In this document: positions 33,847-43,300 of the stretch, piece by piece
Numbering within the stretch: the first letter of the stretch is position 1
Layout of the letters: each line of letters opens with the position of its first letter
NCBI GenBank assembly: GCA_009731375.1
Contig: BJOX01000192.1
Coordinates: 224,484 to 288,483 of the forward strand
Length of the DNA stretch: 64,000 nt
Source of the DNA: Paulinella micropora
Lineage: Eukaryota; Cercozoa; Imbricatea; Euglyphida
Direction of reading: 5' to 3'
Program-made: the position numbers and the translations under genes
The notes under the pieces: model-generated
The model's database searches: none
Told to the model about the DNA's origin: nothing
The model's input: only the letters and a program-made list of their open reading frames with translations

Positions 33847-34247
33847 TTAGTTGGTGACTCGTGGAAGCAGGGACGACGTTTGGTAGTCTGGTGATTCTTG
33901 GGTGAACAACAGGTACGATCCTTCATCCGCGACACCCGCCCATGGTAAGTTCAGGGTAGCATAAGGTATTGGCAGGAGAAGTTTGCACTGTCTGAGGTGC
34001 TTTTCGACATCGACCATGCGTATGAACTGACGAAAATATGGTGTTGCGAGCTCCGTGACAACCTTGGATATCTCTGGCACGTCATGATTCTGGAGCTTGT
34101 GTTTTTTGAGGTTCTGCAGCTGTTCGAGAAACATTTTTGTCAAAACGATAGATCTTTTGAGTTCCTGGCGAGGATACATGTAGGTTCGGATCTGCTCTGC
34201 GTAGTTGTAGGGTGCAGTTGCTTTAGCCTTGTTGGGCACAGGCTGAA
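33847..34247 (-). CDS. Terminal exon of an unrecognised minus-strand gene
   Basis: The minus-strand acceptor ACAAATAG precedes 34247. The frame is open for 133 codons to a TAA at 33849-33847. Sequence includes VPNKAKATAPYNYAEQIRTY, SIVLTKMFLEQLQNLKKHKL and a final LPWAGVADEGSYLLFTQESP. It is probably the last exon of the gene whose other exons lie at 34.9-35.6 kb. No family recognised. Confidence 0.55.
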
Positions 34248-34256
34248 CTATTTGTC

Positions 34257-34325
<69 letters not shown>

Positions 34326-34767
34326 TATGTACGTATGCTTGGGTTGTTCGAGACATCTTGTTCCGAGGTTACTGGGCATCTTGGAGAGAGAGATAGAGAG
34401 AGAGATTAGGAGAGAAAGAGAGAGAGAGAGAGAGGGGGGGGGGGGGGAGCTGNNNNNNNNNNNNNNNNNNNNNNNNNNNNNNNNNNNNNNNNNNNNNNNN
34501 NNNNNNNNNNNNNNNNNNNNNNNNNNNNNNNNNNNNNNNNNNNNNNNNNNNNNNNNNNNNNNNNNNNNNNNNNNNNNNNNNNNNNNNNNNNNNNNNNNNN
34601 NNNNNNNNNNNNNNNNNNNNNNNNNNNNNNNNNNNNNNNNNNNNNNNNNNNNNNNNNNNNNNNNNNNNNNNNNNNNNNNNNNNNNNNNNNGGGGGGGGGG
34701 GGGGGGGGGGGGGTTCGCAACAATGATAATAATAATAATAGTAGTAGTAGTAGTAGTAGTAGTAGTA

Positions 34768-34822
<55 letters not shown>

Positions 34823-34884
34823 TAATAATAATAATAGAACTAACCTTGGTCCTTGTTCTGTCCTAGTAGGTGCAGGAGATAGAG
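34248..34884. repeat. GA, G and TAA/TAG microsatellites around a sequence gap
   Basis: (GA)n at 34259-34325 and 34385-34435, a G run on both sides of a 238-base N run (34453-34690), then GTA/ATA trinucleotides at 34721-34840. Probably an intron of the minus-strand gene. The long predicted frames here are pure repeat translation. Confidence 0.9.
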
Positions 34885-35230
34885 TCATTGGATCAAAGAT
34901 CCATACGGGATTCCCTCGCCGGGCGTAGAAACTGATCCTTGTACTGTCTGAGATCCAATGCCGCGGCCGGGCGTGATGCTATATTGCATTGGAGGAAGAA
35001 GCATTGGAGATCCTGGAGTTGACGTTGGACGCTGCATAACCATCGGAAATCCATATGCGATCCCCTCGCCGGGCGTAGACACTGATCCTCGTACTGTCGG
35101 AGATCTAAGGCTGTGGCCGGGTGTGATGCCATATTGCATGTTAAATCCAACGGCTGGCGCCGGATATCTAGGCTGAGAAGTTGACGGTGAGTGCTGAGGT
35201 TGCAATCGAACTCTGGGCGTGGGTCCCTGG
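34885..35230 (-). CDS. Pro/Gly-rich exon with a duplicated peptide
   Basis: A minus-strand frame after an ATATATAG acceptor near 35231. It carries two diverged copies of a peptide of about 30 residues: MQYGITPGHSLRSPTVRGSV and MQYSITPGRGIGSQTVQGSV, each followed by STPGEGI. A donor GTATGG just after the second GEGIP (about 34905) would splice it on to the exon at 34247. Low-complexity, probably disordered protein of unknown function. Confidence 0.45.

Positions 35231-35295
<65 letters not shown>
35231..35295. repeat. (TA)n microsatellite
   Basis: About 30 uninterrupted TA units at 35232-35294, in an intron of the minus-strand gene. Confidence 0.95.
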
Positions 35296-35297
<2 letters not shown>

Positions 35298-35328
35298 CCT
35301 ACAAGTGTGCTTACATGTGTGCATGAGA

Positions 35329-35364
<36 letters not shown>

Positions 35365-35365
<1 letters not shown>

Positions 35366-35573
35366 TGGGTACTGTTGGACTGGCACTGTCTGAGTAGGTC
35401 TTGCTGTAGACCGCGCACCAGTACATTTCGTAGTATGAGATGTCGCGCCTCGTCCGCTTTTCCGCTCAGGTCTGTGCACTTCTGCAAGCTGCGCGCGCGC
35501 GAGCAGTGTTGATCGTATCCTGTTGTATCTATTATCTTTATTGGTCTGGAGAGAATTGTCGTTGGCTTGTCCT
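35365..35573 (-). CDS. Probable upstream exon of the same minus-strand gene
   Basis: Acceptor CAACAG before 35573, then DKPTTILSRPIKIIDTTGYD and NVLVRGLQQDLLRQCQ in one frame. The exact donor is not clear because (CT)n follows. A second sequence resembling the acceptor region occurs about 110 bp upstream (GGACGACAAGC near 35685), which hints at a local duplication. Confidence 0.4.
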
Positions 35574-35599
35574 CTGTTGCACAGTATAACAATGTTATT

Positions 35600-35850
35600 A
35601 TTTAACACAGTAAGTATGTATGAACATATGTATGTATGTATATATGCATGTATGTATGTATACGTATGAGTAAACGAGGTTAGCTTGTCGTCCGTTGCAC
35701 AGTAAAACATAACACAACAAGTATGTATGTATGCATGTATGTATGTATGTATGTATGTATACGTATGAGTGACGGAGTGAGTCGATGAGTCAGTGAGCGN
35801 NNNNNNNNNAGTAGTAGTAGTGGTAGTGGTGGTAGTTAAATGGTAGTAGT

Positions 35851-35909
<59 letters not shown>

Positions 35910-35947
35910 AAAGAAGAAGATGAAGAAGAAGATGAAGAAGAAGAAAA

Positions 35948-35990
<43 letters not shown>

Positions 35991-36044
35991 TTGCTGTCTA
36001 CCCCATGTGTATGTATGTATGTATGTGTGTATGTCGGTCGGTCT
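35600..36044. repeat. ATGT and AGT microsatellites with a gap
   Basis: TATG/GTAT repeats at 35615-35665, 35720-35762 and 36007-36032, an N run at 35800-35809, and AGT/AAG arrays at 35810-35990. They lie at the left border of the virus-like block. I see no gene. Confidence 0.9.
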
Positions 36045-36725
36045 GTCTAACCCCGTAAATTTAAATCGCACTCCTTTTGCCCGCTCCATTAAAAAACCAT
36101 AGCAAACCATCCACAGGTATCACTCGTATCACTCTGCTCTTTTACTTGATTAGCATTCATTAATAAATAACTATCTGGATTACTTCGGTCAATTAGCCGT
36201 TTCATTTGTTGTTGAAAGTCTTCCGCTGGCTCGTAAAGTGCTAACGGGTCATACACTTCAACACTCCTGTCTTTATAGACTTATCCATACGGCGATCCAA
36301 TGAGACCCCGCTTGTTCGTGATCATCTAAGTTCATAATAAATCCGTATCGCTTTCTGCTTCCGGGCTTCAACTTGTAGATTTCATCGCTCGCTATCGCTC
36401 CGAGATACCATCCATATTTTTTCATTATGTCATCTATTTCATTAGTCATTAGTCCCCGCCCCTCTCCCTCTTGCTCTTGCTGTGGCTCCTCTTGCTGTGG
36501 CTCGGGCTGTGGTACCTCTGGCTCTGGTTGCGAGGGGCTTTGCCACGTCACAACGCTCTGCTTGTGTGGCTCTGCTTCTTGTTGCTGTGGCTCTGCTTCT
36601 TGTTGCTCTGGCTCTGGTTGCTGTTGCTCATTTCTACATTTATTTATAAGAGCATTGACATAATCTTTTTTTCTCATTGAATGAACCCATTCTTTTCGAG
36701 ATAGATACTTTTTAATGTTTTCCAC
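36045..36725 (-). pseudogene. Adenain-type cysteine protease (PRO) of a Polinton/PLV
   Basis: This is the maturation protease of the adenovirus/Polinton class (Ulp1-like fold). The 36725-36273 frame has an N-terminal helix, a Gln/Pro/Glu-rich insert, then MTNEIDDIMKKYGWYLGAIA, GFIMNLDD and GSHWIAVWI, the last with the catalytic His. The frame breaks at 36275. Downstream, in another minus frame, come VYDPLALYEP (the acidic partner), the Gln of NANQVKEQ and the nucleophile region DTCGWFAM. A second shift at a T run (36091-36096) separates the C-terminal tail. All catalytic positions are thus visible but in three frames. The Gln-rich part also carries one copy of the 35-bp hairpin insert. It closes the minus-strand virion gene cluster. 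Confidence 0.85.
36532..36566 (-). repeat. 35-bp hairpin insert, copy A (in PRO)
   Basis: The first 21 bases are shared exactly by copies A, B and C and begin CACAAGCAGAGCGTTGTGAC on the minus strand. The last 14 bases can fold on themselves (GGCAAAGCC in this copy). It reads HKQSVVT in frame inside the protease. Confidence 0.85.
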
Positions 36726-36783
36726 GGAAACACTTTATTAATCAAATCTTCTAATCCATTTCCCGTTTGTAATCCCAAATATT

Positions 36784-37761
36784 CTAAGAGTTTCTTTTTA
36801 CTTCTTCCTTCTTTTGTCCTACATCTATTTTATGTTCTACTATTTTGTCTATTATCCACTGAGATCTTTGGTTCCATCCTTTAACATCGTGGCCTTCTCG
36901 TTGAAGTTTATCTCTTAGTGCTTCACCAAGAATTATAACAGTAAGTTTTTTCTCAATATTACTATTTCCCAATCCATTCTTTAACATCGCTTTGTATTTA
37001 GCCATCTCTAGTTGGTTTCCTAAATTTTGGTTCATTTTTTGAGTTTTTTCAGCGGTTTGTTGTGCTTGTTCAAGGTGTTTTTTAACTTCTCCTATTTTTG
37101 AACCTAACTCCATATATTTTCTTATATCGCCCGCTAGTTGTATTTTACCATCATCTTTTAAACCGCTCAGGAAATCATCACCATAACCAGCATCTTTAAT
37201 TAACTTTTCTGCCGATTTTAGTTCTAGTGGATTTACCGCCTGAACTTCCGGTGCCTGATATTGTGCTTGTGCCTGAACTTGTGGCTGTCCCTGCAGTGGT
37301 GGCATAATGTATTGATACTGCTGTGATGGTGGTAATGCTTGTGAGGGGTCAAGCCCCGTCACAACGCTCTGCTTGTGCATCCTATTTTTTCTGTCTTCTT
37401 CATATTTTACATCTTCTGTGAGTTTTCTTTCTCTTCTTAATACCCTATCTATATCTTCCTTTCTTTCATGAATCTCTGCCAGTTCTCTTTTATGTTCCCT
37501 ATCTTTTATCTCTTGTCTTTCCTTAGCATCTGCTATGTCTTTTCTTTCCAACCTTTTCTTTTCCTCTTCCATTTCATTACGTGCTGTCTTTTCTTTTTTC
37601 TCTATTGCTTCAATACCCTCATACTTTTCCTTTCTGAGTTTGTCTAAGTGGTCTTGAATTGCTGTTCTCGTATTTTGTTCAATCTCTGACAGGCTCTGGA
37701 CTTTTCTTAAGTCTTCCTTCTTTGCTTTTTTCTTTGCTTTTGGACTGCTTAAGTATTTCAT
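36784..37761 (-). CDS. Coiled-coil protein of the virion gene cluster
   Basis: This is an intact 325-residue frame. Residues 1-125 are a Lys/Glu-rich coiled coil (DLRKVQSLSEIEQNTRTAIQ). Residues 130-185 are Gln/Pro-rich and hold copy B of the 35-bp insert (HKQSVVTGLDPSQ). Residues 185-325 are again helical (NPLELKSAEKLIKDAGYGDD, LTVIILGEALRDKLQREGHD). The ATG overlaps the TGA of the upstream 55-residue gene by four bases (ATGA), a compact viral arrangement. I cannot match it to a named capsid or core protein. Its place between ATPase and protease suggests a virion-associated or scaffold role, which is inference. Confidence 0.7.
   Translation of the reverse strand: MKYLSSPKAKKKAKKEDLRKVQSLSEIEQNTRTAIQDHLDKLRKEKYEGIEAIEKKEKTARNEMEEEKKRLERKDIADAKERQEIKDREHKRELAEIHERKEDIDRVLRRERKLTEDVKYEEDRKNRMHKQSVVTGLDPSQALPPSQQYQYIMPPLQGQPQVQAQAQYQAPEVQAVNPLELKSAEKLIKDAGYGDDFLSGLKDDGKIQLAGDIRKYMELGSKIGEVKKHLEQAQQTAEKTQKMNQNLGNQLEMAKYKAMLKNGLGNSNIEKKLTVIILGEALRDKLQREGHDVKGWNQRSQWIIDKIVEHKIDVGQKKEEVKRNS
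37343..37377 (-). repeat. 35-bp hairpin insert, copy B (in coiled-coil gene)
   Basis: Same 21-base head as copies A and C; its tail forms GGGGCTTGACCCC, a perfect five-base-pair hairpin (GGGGC would pair with GACCCC allowing a G-T). It is read in the same frame as copy A (HKQSVVTG). Confidence 0.88.
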
Positions 37762-37925
37762 AAAAGTTTAACAATTTGAAGTGTGCTCATATCATTTGTC
37801 TTTTTACCGAAATTAAGATAATATTTTTTACCCTTCTGGATAATATACGGTTTACCACTCTTATTTCTATAAACCCGCGGTGGTCTTACCTTTGATATTT
37901 TAGAATTGCGCTTCATGCTTCGCAT
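37758..37925 (-). CDS. Small basic protein, 55 residues
   Basis: A short frame from ATG 37925-37923 (or the in-frame ATG at 37916) to TGA 37760-37758. It reads MRSMKRNSKISKVRPPRVYR, then KPYIIQKGKKYYLNFGKK. The YIIQKGKKYYL pattern and basic N-terminus look like a small virion or DNA-binding protein, but I have no family name. Its stop overlaps the start of the coiled-coil gene, so the two are probably co-transcribed. Its first codons lie inside the motif shared with 44240-44283. Confidence 0.6.
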   Translation of the reverse strand: MRSMKRNSKISKVRPPRVYRNKSGKPYIIQKGKKYYLNFGKKTNDMSTLQIVKLL

Positions 37926-37939
37926 TCTCGCTTATAAAA
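37900..37939 (-). promoter_or_regulatory. Shared 5' motif, copy 1
   Basis: The plus strand reads TTTTAGAATTGCGCTTCATG then CTTCGCATTCTCGCTTAT. The reverse complement recurs at 44240-44283 with only a few differences. In both places it covers the start codon region of a gene transcribed away from it (MRSMKRNSK here, RSTKRDSK there). Promoter, replication or recombination sites are all possible. Confidence 0.6.
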
Positions 37940-38036
37940 AATCACAAGTGATTTTTGCTATAACACAAACTCGTTTGTTTATATTCTAAAACATCGTTTT
38001 TTTTATTTTAGAAAAAAATAATGGTCATCGATGTTT
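37937..38036. terminator. Hairpin-rich intergenic spacer
   Basis: A nine-base-pair hairpin AAAAATCAC-AA-GTGATTTTT at 37937-37956. A looser inverted repeat, AAAACATCG (37987-37995) with CGATGTTTT (38028-38036), follows it. It lies downstream of the minus-strand gene at 38.07-38.39 kb and upstream of the 55-residue gene. It may end or separate transcripts. Confidence 0.4.
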
Positions 38037-38075
38037 TGTGATGACGAAGTCAGAACAAAATATCAAAATTATCAT

Positions 38076-38389
38076 TTAGAATTTGAGTGCCCCTCGTCCG
38101 CTCTGCTTACCATAACCAAGTTTTGCAGCAGTAGACCCGATACGAGACGCATATGGAACCCCGACAACACCAAGGGCATTAGCGGTCTTTGAAATAATTT
38201 GTTATCGCAAAGGAATTTATTCACTGTCAATGCCATTTTCCCCATTTTTCGCCAGTTAATTTTACCACCTGCTTGTCCTTTGCCCTTCTTTCGTCAAGTC
38301 TTCTTTTTACCTCCAGCCATTGTGCTTGAGTTAATTGTTCGTTTACCGATTGTTGGAATGACTTCAACACGAGTTGTTTTCACTACCAT
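38076..38389 (-). pseudogene. Small Lys/Gly-rich basic protein, broken
   Basis: ATG at 38389-38387; reads MVVKTTRVEVIPTIGKRTIN, then TMAGGKKKT and a TGA at 38296-38294. The same frame goes on with RKKGKGQAGGKINWRKMGK. A different minus frame ends with KTANALGVVGVPYASRIGST and GYGKQSGRGALKF to a TAA at 38078-38076. The composition (Gly, Lys, Arg, small hydrophobic C-terminus) resembles the short basic core or minor virion proteins of adenovirus-like and Polinton-like elements, which is inference only. Confidence 0.45.
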
Positions 38390-38437
38390 TATACTATGAA
38401 AAAAAAATTAAAAAAATCAAATAATTATTTTGATATT

Positions 38438-39300
38438 TTATTTTAATCTGAAATTGAAATTCTTCCGTAATTCATCATCAACACTTGAGACATACAGAAA
38501 ATTAAATCTCTCCTTTGTTGCTTCGTGATATTTTTGAAGAAAGTAGTCAAAGTCGAAAGATAGGTCTAAATGTTTATACACGAGTTCCATTTTGTACTGA
38601 GACTGGGCTGGAAAGATTAATAAATAATCTAACTGCTTAATGGTTTCTGGCCGTAGGTCATTCAGATACTGGCTTGACATAATCACCTTTGATTTATAGT
38701 GTCTTACGGACTTATCTCTTAATCCACTTCCTAAATCGTCCAAAACAAAAACAACCTCTGGCGAAATATACTTACTTGGCCCCTCTTTCTTCTCACCGCC
38801 TTCTTCCTTTTTCTTTTCTTTTCCGAAATAAAGAAATTGTGGCTTTTCTATTTCTTCTTTGTCCTGTTTTACTTCTCCTTCGTGTTGCTCGTCCTGTCTA
38901 TTTAATTTGTCAAGTTCATAGTCTATCACACAAGCAGAGCGTTGTGACGGGGCAGAGCCCCTCGCATTCACCCCATCTGATTTAAGAAATGTGTAAATGG
39001 CTAATGGGTTTCCCCTGCTCTTAAAGTGCTTTACCATTGCTTGATAAATGTAGTCCTTGTGAATTGTTGAAGCAATAATGACAATACGGGTTTTTCTATC
39101 TGTTGTCCTTTTCAGTATTTTAAAGAGTGCTGTTGTTTTCCCTCTTTTTTTCTGGCAAGTAGAAATATATTGGCATACGGCTCATTAAATAATTTATAAC
39201 CCTTGGCTTTTTTGTCTCCGTTTCCATCCTGCTTCACTGGTTTCACCTTTAGATTGTTAATTTTCATCATCCTATATTCTAAGTGAGAAATTCTAAACAC
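38438..39300 (-). pseudogene. A32/FtsK-type genome-packaging ATPase
   Basis: This ATPase pumps the genome into capsids in Polintons, virophages and large DNA viruses. The 39037-38438 frame has the Walker B segment EVVFVLDDLGSGLRDK, followed by KVIMSSQYLNDL (the sensor-like motif of this family) and LDYLLIFPAQSQ. The N-terminal part lies at 39300-39112 in another frame. It ends ANIFLLARKKEGK, the first half of the P-loop, and the Thr-containing second half is one frame over, so a single-base shift sits inside Walker A near 39130-39140. A Glu/Lys-rich insert lies near residues 130-155, and copy C of the 35-bp insert lies near codon 25 of the long frame, in reverse orientation. Likely start is the MMKINN codon pair near 39267. 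Confidence 0.85.
38929..38963 (+). repeat. 35-bp hairpin insert, copy C (in ATPase, opposite orientation)
   Basis: Plus-strand CACAAGCAGAGCGTTGTGAC followed by GGGGCAGAGCCCC, a five-base-pair hairpin with a three-base loop. Relative to its host gene it is inverted compared with copies A and B, so it is read as SAPSQRSACV. Confidence 0.88.
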
Positions 39301-39643
39301 ACAACAATTCTTCCCGCTAAATTTCCTGTATCAATATTTCCGCTATCAGTTTCAAGGACTTTAAATGTATATTGCCCGTCCGACCAACCAACGATCCCCA
39401 AATTATAACTGAGTTTTGAAATATTTGCTGTGTTGCTGTCGGAGAATGTGCCGACAATTCCAATTCTGTCTTTCTAAAGAATTCTGGTTTTTGTCTCTGT
39501 TTTGTCGTTTAAGTAGTGAATAAATTTTACATTCATTCTTGTCGGTGTAAAAGACATCTGAATATTTTTATTAAATGTTTTGCTTCCTCCCACAAAATCA
39601 TTCTCAGAAAAATAATCCGCTGATATTTATATTCAGTAGCCAT
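39279..39643 (-). pseudogene. Small broken virion-cluster protein
   Basis: ATG at 39643 (MATEYKY), then a frame change to SADYFSENDFVGGSKTF and FTPTRMNVKFIHYLNDK. A TAG follows near 39469, then DRIGIVGTFSDSNTAN and GWSDGQYTFKVLETDSGNID to a TAG at 39281-39279. About 120 residues, beta-rich in look. It overlaps the ATPase start. It could be a minor capsid or attachment protein, but I do not recognise it. Confidence 0.45.
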
Positions 39644-39900
39644 GACATATAATATATAATATATATAAAAATGATTTTAATATTCTTGTTTATGTGCTCG
39701 TCTATTTCGCGGACAATGTGTGATTTTTTCATTTTAAATAGAGACTTTGGTCAGAAAAAAGAATTCAATCGGGTCTAAATAATAATTTTAATTGTATTTA
39801 TATTAACAATGGGTTAAACGATTGTCGTTCATTTAGTGAAATTATTCCTTTATTCTGTGCTGGTAATAGTATGTGGTATAGGTCTCATATATATGAGTGC

Positions 39901-40241
39901 TCATTTCTTACCTGAAGAAGGTGAGGGTAAAACTACCCCAATTAAAAGTGTTAATAATCCGACATACACGTTTCCCACTTCGCAAGATATTTTCGTGTTT
40001 GAAAGTCTTATTATACACAATGTGATTATAGCAATAATAATAGTCATCTGAAACAGATATTTAATAAGTCTGGTGTCAGTTTTTCGCTTAGTCATACAGC
40101 AGTTCCATTCGTTCTCAATATCATTGTCAATTTTTTTCTCTTCTGTCTTTAGTTCAATATCCAAACACGAGACTTTAATTCTGGAGTTAGGTCGCCATCA
40201 ATTTCTATAATAGGTGGAGGTGGGTGTAATCTAGGAGGCAT
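39901..40241 (-). pseudogene. Two-helix membrane protein with a PSP motif
   Basis: Starts MPPRLHPPPPIIEIDGDLTP at 40241, shifts frame near 40150, then carries a charged segment (EEKKIDNDIENEW) and a predicted transmembrane stretch TIIIAIITLCIIRL. A second hydrophobic stretch, YVGLLTLLIGVVLPSPSSGKK, follows. The second helix ending in LPSP is typical of a small membrane protein common in Polintons and virophages. The stop is TGA at 39903-39901. The opposite-strand frame at 39836-40051 is also hydrophobic, but the minus strand fits the gene order. Confidence 0.55.
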
Positions 40242-40254
40242 TTGAAAATACGTT

Positions 40255-40297
40255 GATTATCGCTTGCGATAATCAGTTAGGTGTTTTATGAAACACC
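40255..40297. terminator. Two tandem hairpins between genes
   Basis: GATTATCGC-TT-GCGATAATC (40255-40274, nine base pairs) and GGTGTTT-TATG-AAACACC (40280-40297, seven base pairs). They lie between the 3' end of the fibre gene and the start of the membrane protein gene. Either a transcription end or a processing signal is plausible. Confidence 0.5.
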
Positions 40298-40319
40298 AAA
40301 TACTTCCACTCTGATTTCG

Positions 40320-43300
40320 CTAGTTGTTTAGATAGATCTTGTAATATATTAAGTAAAAGTTTTTTTCTTTTTCTAAATTAACTACCTTTTCCGCCATGTG
40401 TTGAAAAGCACTGACCAATATTGGAATAAAACTTGTGTATTTTATGCCTTCAATGTTTTCGTCATCACCTATTTTCATACTCGTTGTATCAACAAACTCT
40501 GGAAATATTTTTTTTACTTCATCCGCTATAATACCACAATTCTTGCTTTCTTTCTTCTCATCTGTTTTCCAATAATACGAACAACAATTTAATTTCATTA
40601 GTTTCTCGCAACAATCGCACATTCTAATGTCTTAATATCTGCTTTCAATCTCCTGTCTGATGAGTAACCCCAAGCACCGCCCGCCGATATGAAATTATAA
40701 CCGCCCGAAGGTTCTCCATTTGAATTTGTAGTAGCCCAAGCATATGTTGTTGAGCCACTAACACCAAAGAAACAGCGGTTATTAGCATTATTACCAGACC
40801 TTAATAAAATCATAGGGTCATTAGGAAATCCTGACCTTGATCCTATTTGAACCGAAGTTGAAGAACCAGATGTAGGAACATAAAAACCACTTGAATTCAT
40901 ATGTGCTTGCGTAGAACCTGTTGTTTGAAAATATATGTCGCCATACTCTTTAATGTACATCACATTAGTATTTCTTTGACAGAATACACAGTGGTTATCG
41001 TCAGACCACCTTATACCGCACGTGGCTGTCGTGCCGTCCGAAAAGTAAATCTGAGAGCCTGAATTAGTCATTGTAATAGTTTGAGCTGAACTAATACCAG
41101 CATTTGCGGTTATTAAACTACTTGCTGTTGCTGTTGTTGTGCTTATCCCCCCATTTGCAGTTATTGCTCCTGTTGTTGTTATAGTCCCAGCATTGCTTAT
41201 GTTCATTGCTTCACTAAATGCTATGGTTCCTGCCAGTGCTATTCCCGATTTGTATATTTGAAAGTTTGAGCTTGTGTCGCTTGACTTCCAGCCAGCCCCG
41301 TCATAATAAGAATCAAAATTTAAAGAAATGTTGTCTTGCCCCCAGTTTAATTGTTGAAATACAGGATAAACAGATGTATTTACAAATGCTTGTATGTGCG
41401 GGCCATCGTATTGCCACTGGTTCCATATAATTCTAAACCCCCTGTTGCTCCTGTTCCTTTTGTGGTTCTGCCTACTATACACGGAACACCTAATGAAGTT
41501 GCTAATTTTCCGCTGAATTCTTTTGTTCCTGCTATTGTTTGTCTCCTGTTAATTTCACATTCTGCCAGTCTAATGTATCTACGTAACCTTTTGTCGCCCC
41601 GTCTGTTGAAGCAGTTGGTGTTAATAAGTTTGTTATTTTTTGGTTTTTCACATCAACTCCCGCATTGGCTGTTATCGCTTGCTGTTAATGTGGTCCCTGT
41701 TAATCCCGCATTCGCCGTTATCAATCCGCTGGCCGTTAATGTGGTTCCTGATAATGCTCCGCTTGCTGTTATCGTATCGCATACCACATTTCTAACCGCT
41801 GTTATATCATCATTTAATGTTTCATAATCAAAATACAGACTGGCGACTTTTAACTTGACTTCTGAGTGTCGTCCCACTACTTCCTACACTATTAACAACC
41901 ATTATGATGTATCTCGCAAAAACTGCTGTTGGAGTATACGTTTTAGTTGATTGTGAAGGCCATGCCTGCCCTGTCTGTGTGTCCCATAATGTAAATGTAG
42001 TGTTGTCTGTGGATGTGCACATAACCAAGTATTCGGAGCATTGTATTGAAAGTTAGCATTTGAAGAACGAACATAATATTTTTTTTATCCTGTATATTGC
42101 TCCCAAATCTATTTTTATCCATTCCCCGCTATAAGAAGAACCTGAAAGTGTGGTTGTAGTTGGCGGACTTCTTTGATATAGTCCTGTTGAGTCATTGTAG
42201 TAAGTTGGAAATGTTATGAAATTTCCCCAAACATTGTTCTGGTCAGCATTAAAAGCAAAATAAGCGGGCTCGGCCACCTCAGCAGAAGAAGCAGAAGCAA
42301 CGAATGGTGCGGGTGTTGTATTATTCGTGTTCATAGTTTGCGGGCCAGAATACATAGTAAGAGTTGAAGCACACATTTTAATATCGCCTGACATTGTCCC
42401 ACCCGTTAATGAAAGGAAAGATAATGAATCAGTGGAATTTACCCAGTTTGTGCCGTTGTATGTTAATAATTGACAATTCGCTGGTGTTGTTATTACTACA
42501 TCGCTGTGTGTATCAATAGACCCACTCGCCGACACTTTCGCTGTGTTCGCATCGTGCTCCGGTATCCAAGTTGAGACAGACCTGCAATTTAGTTTGCCTA
42601 CATTTGTAATGTTTTGGCTATTCATTTTTAAACCACCATTTGCCTTTATCTCCCAACTTGCTGTTAATGTGGTTGTTGATACTCCCGCACTCGCAGTTAT
42701 TAATCATTTTGTCCATAAAGTCCCGTTTGCCTCATTTAATGACATTAACAATTGCTCAAACCCATTCTCCCATACAAAACCATTTGTTGAAGAAATTATT
42801 ACACCTGAACTGCATAGCAAAATTATTAAAATCATTTCCTGATATTGCTGTGCCGTTTGCTAAACTTTTGCCTGCTGCGGGAGTTGCAATATAAATCCCC
42901 CAATTTGTATTATCTGTATCATGTAAAAATATTCCATAAGCATTTGTCCCATTTATACTATTTTGAATAGATAACTTACATCCACTATTTGCTTTAATAA
43001 TCCATTCTCGGTTATAGCATTACTAAATGTTTTGTTTCCTGCTATGGTTTGGTCTGTTGTTAATTTCACACAATTATCATCAACATATTTTTTATACGCC
43101 ACATGGTCTAATGTTAGTGTTAGATTAGTACCAATTAAAATTTGATGGCTGAATGTTTGGTTCCTCCAATTGTTTGATCTGTTGTTAATTTCACGCAATT
43201 ATCATCAACATATTTTTTATTTGCCACATGGTCTGCTAATGTTGGTGTTAGATTAGTACCCATTGAAATTTGATTACTAAAAGTTTTATTTCCTGCTATG

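Noticed and set aside
34690-36000. Long frames encoding poly-Ile, poly-Val, poly-Tyr or poly-Leu
   Set aside because: They are translations of TAA, TAG and GA microsatellites and N runs with no start context or domain.
39836-40051. Plus-strand hydrophobic frame (MKLFLYSVLVIVCGIGLIYM) as a membrane protein gene
   Set aside because: It is antisense to the minus-strand membrane protein, which fits the gene order and the PSP motif of the family.
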